Of a DNA stretch of 10,031 bases, positions 1-6,616 are shown piece by piece. Position numbers and translations under genes: made by a program. This stretch comes from Verrucomicrobiota bacterium. Lineage in GTDB: Bacteria > Verrucomicrobiota > Verrucomicrobiia > Limisphaerales > UBA1096. Where the stretch lies: positions 1-10,031 of the forward strand of contig JASLKI010000338.1 of the NCBI GenBank assembly GCA_030747575.1, in the 5' to 3' direction. Position 1 is the first letter of the stretch. Each line of letters starts with the position of its first letter. Below the pieces are notes generated by a model, which was given only the letters and a program-made list of their open reading frames with translations, searched no databases and was not told the origin of the DNA.

Positions 1-1101
1 CGTGGGGTAGAGATCGATCAACTCAGCGAGCGAGTCGCTGGCTAGACCGGCGTTTTTCATGCCGGGGACGGAGAGGATGAGTGGAACGCGGGCGCTGCCC
101 TCGAACAGGTCACTCTTCTGCCAAAGACCATGCTGGCCAAGATGGTAGCCGTGGTCAGAAAAGAAAACGACGATTGTGTTGTCAGCGAGCTTGAGCCGGT
201 CAAGCGCGTCGAGCAGTTTGCCGACGCAGGCGTCCATCAGCGAAATCGACGCATAGTAGGCTTGAATGATTTCCCGGCGCTTGGCCAGGGACAACTCGCG
301 CTGGTGCACCCGGTCAGCGAGCGCAGCGGGCGGGATGTCATCGCGGTCGCCGGTCTTCTCCATCACGGGATCAATCTTGTCGAGCGGATACAGCTTGGCG
401 TAGTGCGCCGGGGCAACGTACGGGGTGTGCGGCCGGAAGAAGCCCATCGCCAAAAAGAACGGCTTGCCAGTTTTGTCAGGGTGGTTTTCCTCGATCAATC
501 GTATCGCCTCGAGCGCGCCCTTGCCGTCGGTGTGATCCTCGTCGCGGCTCTCGACGATGCGCCAACTCAGCGTGCCACCATATTTTCCCTTCTGCAACGT
601 GGCGACCGGCTCGAGCTCGGTGCGGTCGATGCCGATTGGGTTGGCTACGGTGTTCCACGATGCCGCATCGTCCTTGCCGTCGGTGCCGATTTGAAGCGGC
701 ACGCCGTAGTGATAAATCTTGCCGACGCGGGCGGCGAAGTAGCCGTTGTTCATGAAATGCTGCGACAGAGTAGTAATGCTTGGGTGGCGTTCGCGGAAGT
801 CACCGGCGTTGGAGAGCACGCCGGTTTGCTCTGGATACAGGCCGGTCATGAGCGAGGCACGGCTTGGATTGCAAACGGGGTACTGGCAGTAGGCGCGGTC
901 AAAACGCATGCCGCGGCTGGCCAAGCGGTCGATGTTCGGCGACTGGACGAGCGGGTGGCCGTAGCAGCCAAGGTCGTTATTAAGGTCGTCCACGGCGATG
1001 AAAAGGACATTCGGCTTGGCCTTGGCACCGAAGCCCGAATTGGCCAGACAGAAAACAGCGACCACGATCGCATGAAATAAAAGTCTGATACGGAATAACA
1101 T
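1..1101 (-). CDS. Secreted sulfatase, iduronate-2-sulfatase-like (3' end beyond window)
   Basis: Type I formylglycine sulfatase that should hydrolyse sulfate esters, probably on sulfated polysaccharides, outside the cytoplasm. The first 367 residues are visible. Residues 1-26 form a signal peptide (hydrophobic core about 7-20, cleavage likely after FGA). The metal-binding FIAVDDL follows with D38 and D39. The sulfatase signature C77-N-P-S-R carries the cysteine converted to formylglycine. GKPFF with K213, RPHTP with H225, SDHGYHLGQHG with D316/H317 and K329 are the remaining active-site elements. The RPHTPY and DHGYHLGQHGLW stretches resemble iduronate-2-sulfatase and its bacterial relatives (SulfAtlas S1_7, from memory). 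The ATG at 1101 was chosen because it gives a complete signal peptide and an in-frame stop lies nine codons upstream. It is divergent from the desaturase gene. The true substrate cannot be read from sequence. An antisense frame across this gene is only a shadow. Confidence 0.95.
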   Translation of the reverse strand, partial: MLFRIRLLFHAIVVAVFCLANSGFGAKAKPNVLFIAVDDLNNDLGCYGHPLVQSPNIDRLASRGMRFDRAYCQYPVCNPSRASLMTGLYPEQTGVLSNAGDFRERHPSITTLSQHFMNNGYFAARVGKIYHYGVPLQIGTDGKDDAASWNTVANPIGIDRTELEPVATLQKGKYGGTLSWRIVESRDEDHTDGKGALEAIRLIEENHPDKTGKPFFLAMGFFRPHTPYVAPAHYAKLYPLDKIDPVMEKTGDRDDIPPAALADRVHQRELSLAKRREIIQAYYASISLMDACVGKLLDALDRLKLADNTIVVFFSDHGYHLGQHGLWQKSDLFEGSARVPLILSVPGMKNAGLASDSLAELIDLYPT

Positions 1102-1182
1102 AAGCAAAACATAAAAGGAAACGGGCTAAATCGAAAGGATATTCCTCGTCAAAAACGCATGAGTTCGAATGAAAAAAGTATT

Positions 1183-1199
1183 TACACTACCACAGTGTA
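1183..1199. promoter_or_regulatory. 17-bp inverted repeat, candidate operator in the divergent intergenic region
   Basis: TACACT-ACCAC-AGTGTA is a perfect 6-bp inverted repeat around a 5-bp centre. It lies about 80 bp upstream of the sulfatase start and 57 bp upstream of the preferred desaturase start, in the only space available for the two divergent promoters. The size and spacing suit a dimeric repressor such as a TetR- or GntR-type regulator. I cannot name the regulator, and no clear -35/-10 pair is visible beside it. Confidence 0.35.
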
Positions 1200-1255
1200 G
1201 AGGCAGCGTGCCTGCGTCCGAGGCTTGGTCGGCTGTTCGGCCTCCACCCCAATCC

Positions 1256-2419
1256 ATGAAATTAAATTATCGTTTTCAGGACTTGCGTTGGACAAGCGCA
1301 ATATTCCTCACCGGCACCATGTTGAGCACGCTCGTTGGTCTTCCGGTTTTCATCTACCACTTTGGTGGCCAAATGAACTGGTGGATTCACAGTGCCGTGT
1401 TTGTCGGGATGTTCATCGCCTCCGGGCTGAGCATCACGCTGGGGTATCACCGGCTGTTCTCGCACATCTCGTTCAAGGCCAAGTGGCCGGTGCGGTTATT
1501 CACCCTCATCTTCGGCGCCACGGCGATGGAGAACTCCGCGCTCGAGTGGTGCTCGGATCATCGCCGCCACCACAAGCACACCGACGACGATAACGATCCG
1601 TACAACATCCAGCTTGGCTTCCTCCATGCGCATATTGGCTGGGTGGTGTTCCGCCCGATCGGAGGCGACGTGCCGCTGACCAATGTCAACGATTTGAAAG
1701 CCGATCCGCTGGTTCGGTGGCAGCACAAGTGGTGGGGAGTGATCGGGATCGTGGTCGGCTATGGTCTCCCGGCGCTCATCGGCTGGCTCGCAGAGGGTGG
1801 CGTCGGTATGGCGGCTGGACTGCTCATCGGTGGCGCGGCCCGGCAGGTCATGGTTCATCATATGACCTTTTTCATCAACAGCCTCTGCCACACGCTCGGC
1901 GCTCAACCGTACTCAAACCGCTGCTCCGCCAAGGACAGTTGGTTCATGTCACTGTTCACCTTCGGCGAGGGTTACCACAATTTTCACCACGAGTTCCAGC
2001 ACGACTACCGCAACGGCGTCAAGCCGTGGCAGTTCGACCCAACCAAGTGGAGCATCCGCCTGCTTGAGATAATTGGACTCACCTCGAACCTGCGCCGTAT
2101 CCCGAACGAGACCATCGAAATCGCCGAGATCAGGGAAACAGAGCGGCGACTCGACGAGCGGCTTTCGGCACAAAGGGAAACCATCTGTTGGAAAGCCAAG
2201 CGCCTGTTCACTGAGGCGCAGGAGGAACTCGCAACAGCGCAGAAAACCTGGGAGAAATCCAAGAAAGAATACGCCCTCGCACTTCGCCAACAGATTGATA
2301 CCACCAAAGAGCAAATGACCGAACTGCAACAACAACTGGAGCAGGCCGTGCTGGATCTTCGCCAAGCCATAAGCGACTGGCATGACGCGCACCAGGGGCT
2401 CGTCCTCAAACTTGTCTAA
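1256..2419 (+). CDS. Acyl-CoA delta-9 fatty acid desaturase with coiled-coil-like C-terminal tail
   Basis: Membrane-bound di-iron desaturase of the stearoyl-CoA desaturase type, which uses oxygen and reduced electron carrier to place a cis double bond in saturated acyl chains. Counting from the ATG at 1256 (387 residues), the histidine boxes are HRLFSH (65-70), HRRHH (102-106) and HNFHH (241-245), with the family's NSLCHTLG and CSAKDSWF segments between them. Hydrophobic segments lie near 13-35, 43-62, 160-178 and 184-200. Residues about 286-380 form a charged, Gln/Glu/Lys-rich helix with coiled-coil character, longer than the catalytic core needs. An in-frame ATG at 1169 would add 29 proline- and serine-containing residues unlike the family and would put the inverted repeat at 1183-1199 inside the gene, so the ATG at 1256 is preferred. 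Neither start has a good ribosome binding site. A terminator follows. Confidence 0.94.
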   Translation: MKLNYRFQDLRWTSAIFLTGTMLSTLVGLPVFIYHFGGQMNWWIHSAVFVGMFIASGLSITLGYHRLFSHISFKAKWPVRLFTLIFGATAMENSALEWCSDHRRHHKHTDDDNDPYNIQLGFLHAHIGWVVFRPIGGDVPLTNVNDLKADPLVRWQHKWWGVIGIVVGYGLPALIGWLAEGGVGMAAGLLIGGAARQVMVHHMTFFINSLCHTLGAQPYSNRCSAKDSWFMSLFTFGEGYHNFHHEFQHDYRNGVKPWQFDPTKWSIRLLEIIGLTSNLRRIPNETIEIAEIRETERRLDERLSAQRETICWKAKRLFTEAQEELATAQKTWEKSKKEYALALRQQIDTTKEQMTELQQQLEQAVLDLRQAISDWHDAHQGLVLKLV

Positions 2420-2446
2420 GCCGGGCGCTTGGCAGTTTCATTCTCC

Positions 2447-2475
2447 GGAACGGCACCTCTCGAGCCGTTTTTGTT
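2447..2475 (+). terminator. Intrinsic terminator of the desaturase gene
   Basis: AACGGC (2449-2454) pairs with GCCGTT (2464-2469) across a 9-nt loop, and the 3' arm runs into TTTTTGTT. It starts about 30 bp after the desaturase stop codon in the right orientation to end that transcript. Confidence 0.75.
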
Positions 2476-2498
2476 ATTCACGCCCCCCTACTGCCTAT

Positions 2499-2640
2499 CG
2501 ACTCAGTCAATAGGTCCATTGATTTTATCAATGACCCGGTTTTGGCGAACCTGCAGTATTATAACGCCTGCCAGCCTAGCTGGCTCATTGCTCAACAGCC
2601 CCGTCTGCGAGAAATCGCAGGCGGGGTAACTTTTTTATTC
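2499..2640 (+). ncRNA. Candidate structured RNA: attenuator leader or small RNA
   Basis: Between the desaturase terminator and the metallo-hydrolase gene there is no credible reading frame but a run of inverted repeats. They are GACT-C-AGTC (2500-2508), CATTGAT-TTT-ATCAATG (2517-2533), GCCAGC-CTA-GCTGGC (2570-2584) and the terminator at 2599-2636. The segment CGCCTGC (2565-2571) is perfectly complementary to GCAGGCG (2617-2623) in the 3' arm of that terminator. It overlaps the 5' edge of the 2570-2584 hairpin, so an anti-terminator and a terminator form are both possible. The layout fits a transcription attenuator or riboswitch-like leader 72 bp ahead of the ATG at 2712, or a free small RNA. 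I do not recognise a known family and see no good promoter. Confidence 0.4.
2599..2636 (+). terminator. Strong intrinsic terminator upstream of the metallo-hydrolase gene
   Basis: CCCCGTCTGCG (2599-2609) pairs with CGCAGGCGGGG (2616-2626) over a 6-nt loop. The stem has 11 bp with one G-T wobble. After TAAC comes TTTTTT (2631-2636). The desaturase already has its own terminator 130 bp upstream, so this one probably ends a separate short transcript or acts as the switchable element of a leader. Confidence 0.75.
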
Positions 2641-2711
2641 GATCGCACCCGGCCAAGCGCAACAACGGGTTTGCCTCCTCCCTACCCTTCCGTCACCATC
2701 CGGCCACGACA

Positions 2712-3779
2712 ATGTTTCCAATAAAAATCAAACAGTTCATTGAAACAATTCCGACGGTGTTGGCGCTAGCCTTTGCCGGCTCAGCAGTCGCCAAGGACTC
2801 AAAGACGCTCGACGTTTACTGGGTGGACGTCGAGGGCGGCGGCGGCACGCTCATCGTCACTCCCGCCGGCGAGTCGATCCTCATCGACACCGGCATGCCG
2901 GGAGGGCGCGATCCCGGGCGACTGCACGAAGCCGCCACCCAGGTCGCCGGTGTGAAGCAGATCGACCACCTCATCGTCACGCACTTTCACATCGACCACT
3001 TCGGCGGCGCGGCGGAGTTATCGCAAAAAATGCCAATCAAAAACGTGTGGGACAACGGCATCCCGGAACGCGATCCCGACGGCAAGGCCAACTCCAATTT
3101 TTTGCTCCGCATTAAGCCGTACCGAGGCATGTCCGTCGGCGAGCGCCACATCATCCAGCCCGGCACCGAGTTACCCCTCAAGCAAACGGACGGCACGGCC
3201 AAGCTGCAGGTGCGCTGCGTCGCCGCGATGAAAAAGTTCATGACGGTACCCGAGGCAACCCCACGCAATCCTCTCACCGACAAAGTCAAGTGGGTTGCCG
3301 AGGACACCACTGACAATGCCAACAGTATCGCCGTACTCGTCGAGTTGGGCAACTTTCGCTTTTGGGATGGCGGCGACCTCACGCAAAACACCGAGGCGCG
3401 GCTCGTCACACCATACAATCGAGTCGGCACCGTGGACGTTTACCAGGTGAACCATCACGGACTCGACTTCAGTAACAATGCCGTATTTATCCAAAGCCTA
3501 GCGCCAACCGTCTCGGTGATGAACAACGGCGTGACAAAGGGCTGCGGCGCGGCTTCCTTTGCCGCAGTCAAGAGCGCCAGGGTCAAGGCGATGTATCAGC
3601 TGCACAAAAACCTGCGCGCCGACATTGAAAACAACACGACGGACGAATTCATCGCCAACCTCACACGCGACTGCGATGCGCATCACATCCACATGTCCGT
3701 CGCGCCAACCGGCAAACAGTACACAGTCAGCATCCCCGGCAAGGGCCACAGCCGCACTTACAAAACCCGCAGGAAATAA
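2712..3779 (+). CDS. Secreted metallo-beta-lactamase-fold hydrolase, ComEC/Rec2-like
   Basis: A 355-residue exported metallo-beta-lactamase-superfamily hydrolase resembling the soluble hydrolase domain of ComEC/Rec2. Residues 1-27 are a signal peptide ending in SAVA, with cleavage likely before KDSK. The mature part opens with VDVEGGGGTLIV and LIDTG, then the zinc-binding H91-F-H93-I-D95-H96-FGG motif, GGDL with D222 as a likely bridging metal ligand, and QVNHHG with H248 or H249 as a further ligand. It has no ComEC membrane channel or OB domain, so a competence role is not implied; a nuclease or phosphodiesterase activity in the periplasm is possible but unproven. The substrate is unknown. 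The ATG at 2712 is chosen because it gives a full signal peptide. It leads a co-directional set with the NifS-like gene (33-bp gap) and lies behind the candidate attenuator. Confidence 0.9.
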   Translation: MFPIKIKQFIETIPTVLALAFAGSAVAKDSKTLDVYWVDVEGGGGTLIVTPAGESILIDTGMPGGRDPGRLHEAATQVAGVKQIDHLIVTHFHIDHFGGAAELSQKMPIKNVWDNGIPERDPDGKANSNFLLRIKPYRGMSVGERHIIQPGTELPLKQTDGTAKLQVRCVAAMKKFMTVPEATPRNPLTDKVKWVAEDTTDNANSIAVLVELGNFRFWDGGDLTQNTEARLVTPYNRVGTVDVYQVNHHGLDFSNNAVFIQSLAPTVSVMNNGVTKGCGAASFAAVKSARVKAMYQLHKNLRADIENNTTDEFIANLTRDCDAHHIHMSVAPTGKQYTVSIPGKGHSRTYKTRRK

Positions 3780-3812
3780 CCGCGACCACCGGCCAAGTGT
3801 AAGCCGGGCGAC

Positions 3813-4970
3813 ATGATTTACCTCGACCATCTCACAACCACGCCGACGCTGCCGGAGGTGGTCGATGCCATGCAGCCTTGGCTGCGCGGGCAGTTCGGCG
3901 CGCCGGCCTCGCTGCACAAGCTTGGCCTCGAGGCACGCGATACCATCGACGCGGCACGGGGGCGCTTTGCCAAGCTGGTGAATGCCGGCGAACCGGAGGA
4001 AATCATTTTCACCTCCAGCGGCACCGAGGCGATCAACCACGCGGTCAAGGGCGCCGCCTTGGCCAACCGCCGGTTCGGCAGCCACATCGTCACCACCGAG
4101 ATCGAACATCCGGCTGCGCTTGGCTCGATCGCCTGGCTTGAAAGCCAGGGCTTCAGCAGCACAAGAGTCGGCGTCGATGGCCAGGGCCGGGTCGATCCCG
4201 ATACGCTTGGGCGCGCGATGACCGACGAGACAATTCTCGTTTGCCTGCAACACGCAAACCTCGACCTTGGCACGGTGCAGCCGGTCGCCGAGGTGGCCGA
4301 GCACACCAGCGAACGCGGTATCCCGTTGTTCGTCGATGCCACCGCCAGCGGCGGCTGGCTGGCGACGGACGTGCAGCACCTCGGCGCTGATTTGCTGGCC
4401 TTGGCGCCGCACCGATTCTACGGGCAGAAAGGCGTGGGCGTGCTTTACAAAAAACGGCGCACGCGAGTGGAGAACCTCATCCACGGTGGCATGCAAGAAA
4501 ACGAGTTTCGCGCGGGAACAGAAAACGTAGCCGCAATCGCCGGTGCCGGTGTCGCCGCGGAACACGCCGCGGCCGCGCTTGGCCAGCGCGCCTCGCAAGC
4601 AACCAAGCTGCAGTTGCGCCTGCTCCGGGGCATTGGCCAAGCCGTCGAGGGCGTTCACTTGAACGGCCCCGAGCCGGGCGACGGACGGCTGCCGCACCAG
4701 CTCAGCCTCAGCACCGGGGGGGTCGAGGGCGAAGGCCAGGCGCTGATGCTCGACTTGCGAGGCGTCGCCATCGGCACCGGAGCGGCTTGCGCGAGCCGAG
4801 CGATACGCATACCCCCCGCCCTGCGCGCCATCGGCCGCGACGCCGACTTGGCCAAAGGCACGACGCTTTGGGGCATCGGCCGCGACACCACCGAGGCGGA
4901 GATCGACCGGGCGATCGAGTTGTTCGCGGAAGTCACTGCCAAGTTGCGCAGCATGTCGCCTGTGCAGTGA
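3813..4970 (+). CDS. NifS/IscS-like aminotransferase-fold protein lacking the PLP lysine
   Basis: A 385-residue class V aminotransferase-fold protein of the cysteine desulfurase group, spanning the full family length. Recognisable family blocks are YLDHLTTTP (3-11), FTSSGTEA (66-73), TEIEHPAAL (95-103), VDATASGG (174-181), HRFYGQKG (200-207), FRAGTEN (232-238) and GAACAS (323-328). Compared with E. coli IscS from memory, the stacking H104, PLP D180, T76 and the catalytic C328 are kept as H99, D175, T71 and C326. However K206, which forms the Schiff base with PLP, is R201 (codon CGA at 4413-4415), N155 is L150 and Q183 is A178. Classical desulfurase chemistry is therefore unlikely; a cofactor-free sulfur-binding, scaffold or altered-reaction role is possible. 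The frame is intact, with no sign of decay. The gene lies between the metallo-hydrolase and a ferredoxin gene. Confidence 0.9.
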   Translation: MIYLDHLTTTPTLPEVVDAMQPWLRGQFGAPASLHKLGLEARDTIDAARGRFAKLVNAGEPEEIIFTSSGTEAINHAVKGAALANRRFGSHIVTTEIEHPAALGSIAWLESQGFSSTRVGVDGQGRVDPDTLGRAMTDETILVCLQHANLDLGTVQPVAEVAEHTSERGIPLFVDATASGGWLATDVQHLGADLLALAPHRFYGQKGVGVLYKKRRTRVENLIHGGMQENEFRAGTENVAAIAGAGVAAEHAAAALGQRASQATKLQLRLLRGIGQAVEGVHLNGPEPGDGRLPHQLSLSTGGVEGEGQALMLDLRGVAIGTGAACASRAIRIPPALRAIGRDADLAKGTTLWGIGRDTTEAEIDRAIELFAEVTAKLRSMSPVQ

Positions 4971-4978
4971 TTTATCCG

Positions 4979-5012
4979 CGGAGTTGGCGAAGTCGCTTGA
5001 ACCCCGACTCCG
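4979..5012 (+). repeat. Hairpin in the gap before the ferredoxin gene
   Basis: CGGAGTTGG (4979-4987) can pair with CCGACTCCG (5004-5012): 9 bp with one G-T wobble and a 16-nt loop. It starts nine bases after the NifS-like stop. No T-run follows, so it is not a terminator; it could be an RNA-processing or stability element between the two messages. A smaller GCGA/TCGC pairing (4987-4996) competes with it. Confidence 0.4.
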
Positions 5013-5049
5013 TACCGTGGTAAGTAGATCGCGCGTAACTTATCGCGAC

Positions 5050-5286
5050 ATGGCTGAAATCGAAGAGAAATACGAAGACAACGTCACTGGCAAATTTTTT
5101 GTAGATGAACAGTGCATCGACTGTGATCTCTGCCGCGAGACTGCACCATCCTGCTTCACCCGCAACGACGACGGGGGATATTCCTTTGTCAACAAACAAC
5201 CCGATAACGAGGAGGAGGAGGCACAGTGCCAAGAGGCGATGGAAGGCTGCCCGGTGGAAGCCATCGGCGACAACGGCGCTGGCTAA
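5050..5286 (+). CDS. Small single-cluster 4Fe-4S ferredoxin
   Basis: A 78-residue acidic ferredoxin, a soluble one-electron carrier. C22-IDC25-DLC28 and C67-P supply the four ligands of one [4Fe-4S] cluster, as in monocluster ferredoxins. C35 and C60 are two extra cysteines; C60 sits in QCQEAMEGCPVEAI, the place of one half of the structural disulfide in the Pyrococcus ferredoxin, while C35 is near but not at the other half. The ATG at 5050 is preferred. A TTG at 4984 in the same frame would add a 22-residue basic stretch unlike the family and would overlap the hairpin at 4979-5012. It follows the NifS-like gene by 79 bp and is convergent with cinA, with 16 bp between the stops. It is a plausible electron acceptor for the nearby 2-oxoacid:ferredoxin oxidoreductase, which is inference from proximity. 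Confidence 0.9.
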   Translation: MAEIEEKYEDNVTGKFFVDEQCIDCDLCRETAPSCFTRNDDGGYSFVNKQPDNEEEEAQCQEAMEGCPVEAIGDNGAG

Positions 5287-5302
5287 ATTTTCACTTCGTT
5301 TT

Positions 5303-6574
5303 TCAGCCGGTATTTTGCAACCGGCGTCGCAGTATCTCCAATGCCTGATGCACCGTGGCCTGCTTGAACGTCTCGCGGTCGTACGGGTGGAATTTTCGAA
5401 TCGCCAGCGGCCGGCTGTCTTTCGAGGCCAAGCCCAGCCAAACGGTACCAACCGGCTTGTCCGCCGTGCCGCCGTCCGGCCCGGCGATGCCAGTGACAGA
5501 CAGGGCATGGTCAGCCCCACTCACCGCGAGAGCGCCCTCGGCCATCTCGACGGCCACCTCTTTGCTCACCGCGCCGTGCTGCGCCAGGGTTGACTCGTTC
5601 ACGCCGAGCAGTATCTGCTTCATCTCGTTGCTGTACGTCAGCATACCGCCAGCGAAGATGGCTGACGCACCGGGCACGTTGGTGATGTGGTGCCCAAGCA
5701 AACCGCCGGTACACGACTCGGCGACGGCCAAGGTCTCGCCGGTGGCGATCAGGCACCCAACCACCACCTGCTCAATCGTCTCGTCGTCGGTGCCGTAGAT
5801 TTGCTTGTCGATCGCCGCGCGAATCGTTGCCTCAGCCTCGGCGATTAGGGCCGGCATTTCCGGGCCACTCCCACTGAGCCGGATGTCCACCTGCCCGGTG
5901 CGCGCGCAAAAGCCAAGGTCGAGCCCGCGATCCATCAGCGGCTTGAGTTGCCCAAGCAGCATGTCCTCCACCATCGACTCACCGATGCCGAGGCTGCGAA
6001 GTGTCCGGCAATGAAACGCCTGCTCGAGCGGCAGGTGCTTTTTAATGAACGGTAGCGCCTGGTCGTCGACCATCGGACGCAACTCGCGCGGTGGCCCCGG
6101 CAGCATCAGCAGCCAAGCCGGTTTGCCTTTTTCGTGAAACATGTTCGGCGACACCTCGATGGCCAAGCCTGGTGCGGTGCCATGTTCGTTGGGAAACACC
6201 ACCGCGCCTTTTGGCACCTGCGCCTGCACCAGCACCGACTCCGGCATGGGGCGGTTGCGCCGCTCGAAAAAGCTCTCGATGTGCGAGGCGATCGAGTCGT
6301 CCCGGCAAAGCGGCTGGGCCAGCATGCCGGCGATCATCCCGCGCGTGATGTCGTCAGACGTCGGGCCAAGTCCGCCGGTGGTAATGACGAGCCCGGCACG
6401 GCCAAGCGCGGTTTGCACCGCCTCACGGATCGCTTGGCCAGTGTCCGGCACGGTGACCTGACGGGAGAGGGTGTGGCCACTGTCGGCGAGGCGTTGGCCA
6501 AGCCACTGTTGGTGGGTGTTTAGCACGCGGCCAAGCAGCAGCTCGGTGCCGGTGGTGATGAGTTCGATCTCCAT
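5303..6574 (-). CDS. cinA: CinA-family protein with C-terminal nicotinamide-nucleotide amidase domain
   Basis: A 423-residue CinA with both usual domains. Residues 1 to about 170 are the MoCF-like N-terminal domain (COG1058) starting MEIELITTGTELLLG, with TTGGLGPTSDD (65-75) and PGPPREL (159-165). In this family that domain is linked to ADP-ribose pyrophosphatase-type activity. Residues about 262-420 are the PncC-like amidase domain with AESCTGG (285-291, S287 the likely nucleophile) and TGIAGPDGG (361-369), which deamidates nicotinamide mononucleotide in NAD recycling. The ATG at 6574 is preferred because known CinA proteins start with this strand; a TTG at 6616 would add 14 unrelated residues. 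It is downstream of korB by 55 bp on the same strand and may share its transcript. Six of the window's fifteen GCTTGGCC-type octamer loci lie inside it. A GCCGGT/ACCGGC hairpin overlaps its 3' end without a T-run. Confidence 0.96.
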   Translation of the reverse strand: MEIELITTGTELLLGRVLNTHQQWLGQRLADSGHTLSRQVTVPDTGQAIREAVQTALGRAGLVITTGGLGPTSDDITRGMIAGMLAQPLCRDDSIASHIESFFERRNRPMPESVLVQAQVPKGAVVFPNEHGTAPGLAIEVSPNMFHEKGKPAWLLMLPGPPRELRPMVDDQALPFIKKHLPLEQAFHCRTLRSLGIGESMVEDMLLGQLKPLMDRGLDLGFCARTGQVDIRLSGSGPEMPALIAEAEATIRAAIDKQIYGTDDETIEQVVVGCLIATGETLAVAESCTGGLLGHHITNVPGASAIFAGGMLTYSNEMKQILLGVNESTLAQHGAVSKEVAVEMAEGALAVSGADHALSVTGIAGPDGGTADKPVGTVWLGLASKDSRPLAIRKFHPYDRETFKQATVHQALEILRRRLQNTG

Positions 6575-6616
6575 CCTTGGCCCGCCAATATCAGGGCAAG
6601 TCGCGGGCAAGGGCAA

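Noticed and set aside
130..1080. 316-residue plus-strand open frame over the sulfatase
   Set aside because: The minus strand encodes a complete signal peptide and all sulfatase active-site motifs. The plus-strand frame is its shadow.
1160..1170. GAGTTCGAATG as the T-loop of a tRNA
   Set aside because: No matching T-stem, anticodon arm or acceptor stem is found around it.
2417..3810. Repeat TAAGCCGGGCG at 2417-2427 and 3800-3810
   Set aside because: Two copies of 11 bases, one overlapping a stop codon, with no shared flanks; chance is a sufficient explanation.
4428..4430. K206 of the NifS-like protein as the Schiff-base lysine
   Set aside because: Alignment of HRFYGQKG with HKIYGPKG places this Lys at the second, structural Lys of the motif, four residues after the PLP lysine of IscS by fold position. 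The matching number 206 is a coincidence.
3498..4697. 399-residue minus-strand open frame antisense to the NifS-like gene
   Set aside because: It lies opposite a gene with clear family motifs. Its composition (Ala/Gly/Arg-rich, no domain recognised) fits a GC-rich shadow frame.
5306..5325. GCCGGT/ACCGGC hairpin as a terminator between ferredoxin and cinA
   Set aside because: No T-run follows on either strand, and the hairpin lies within the last codons of cinA.
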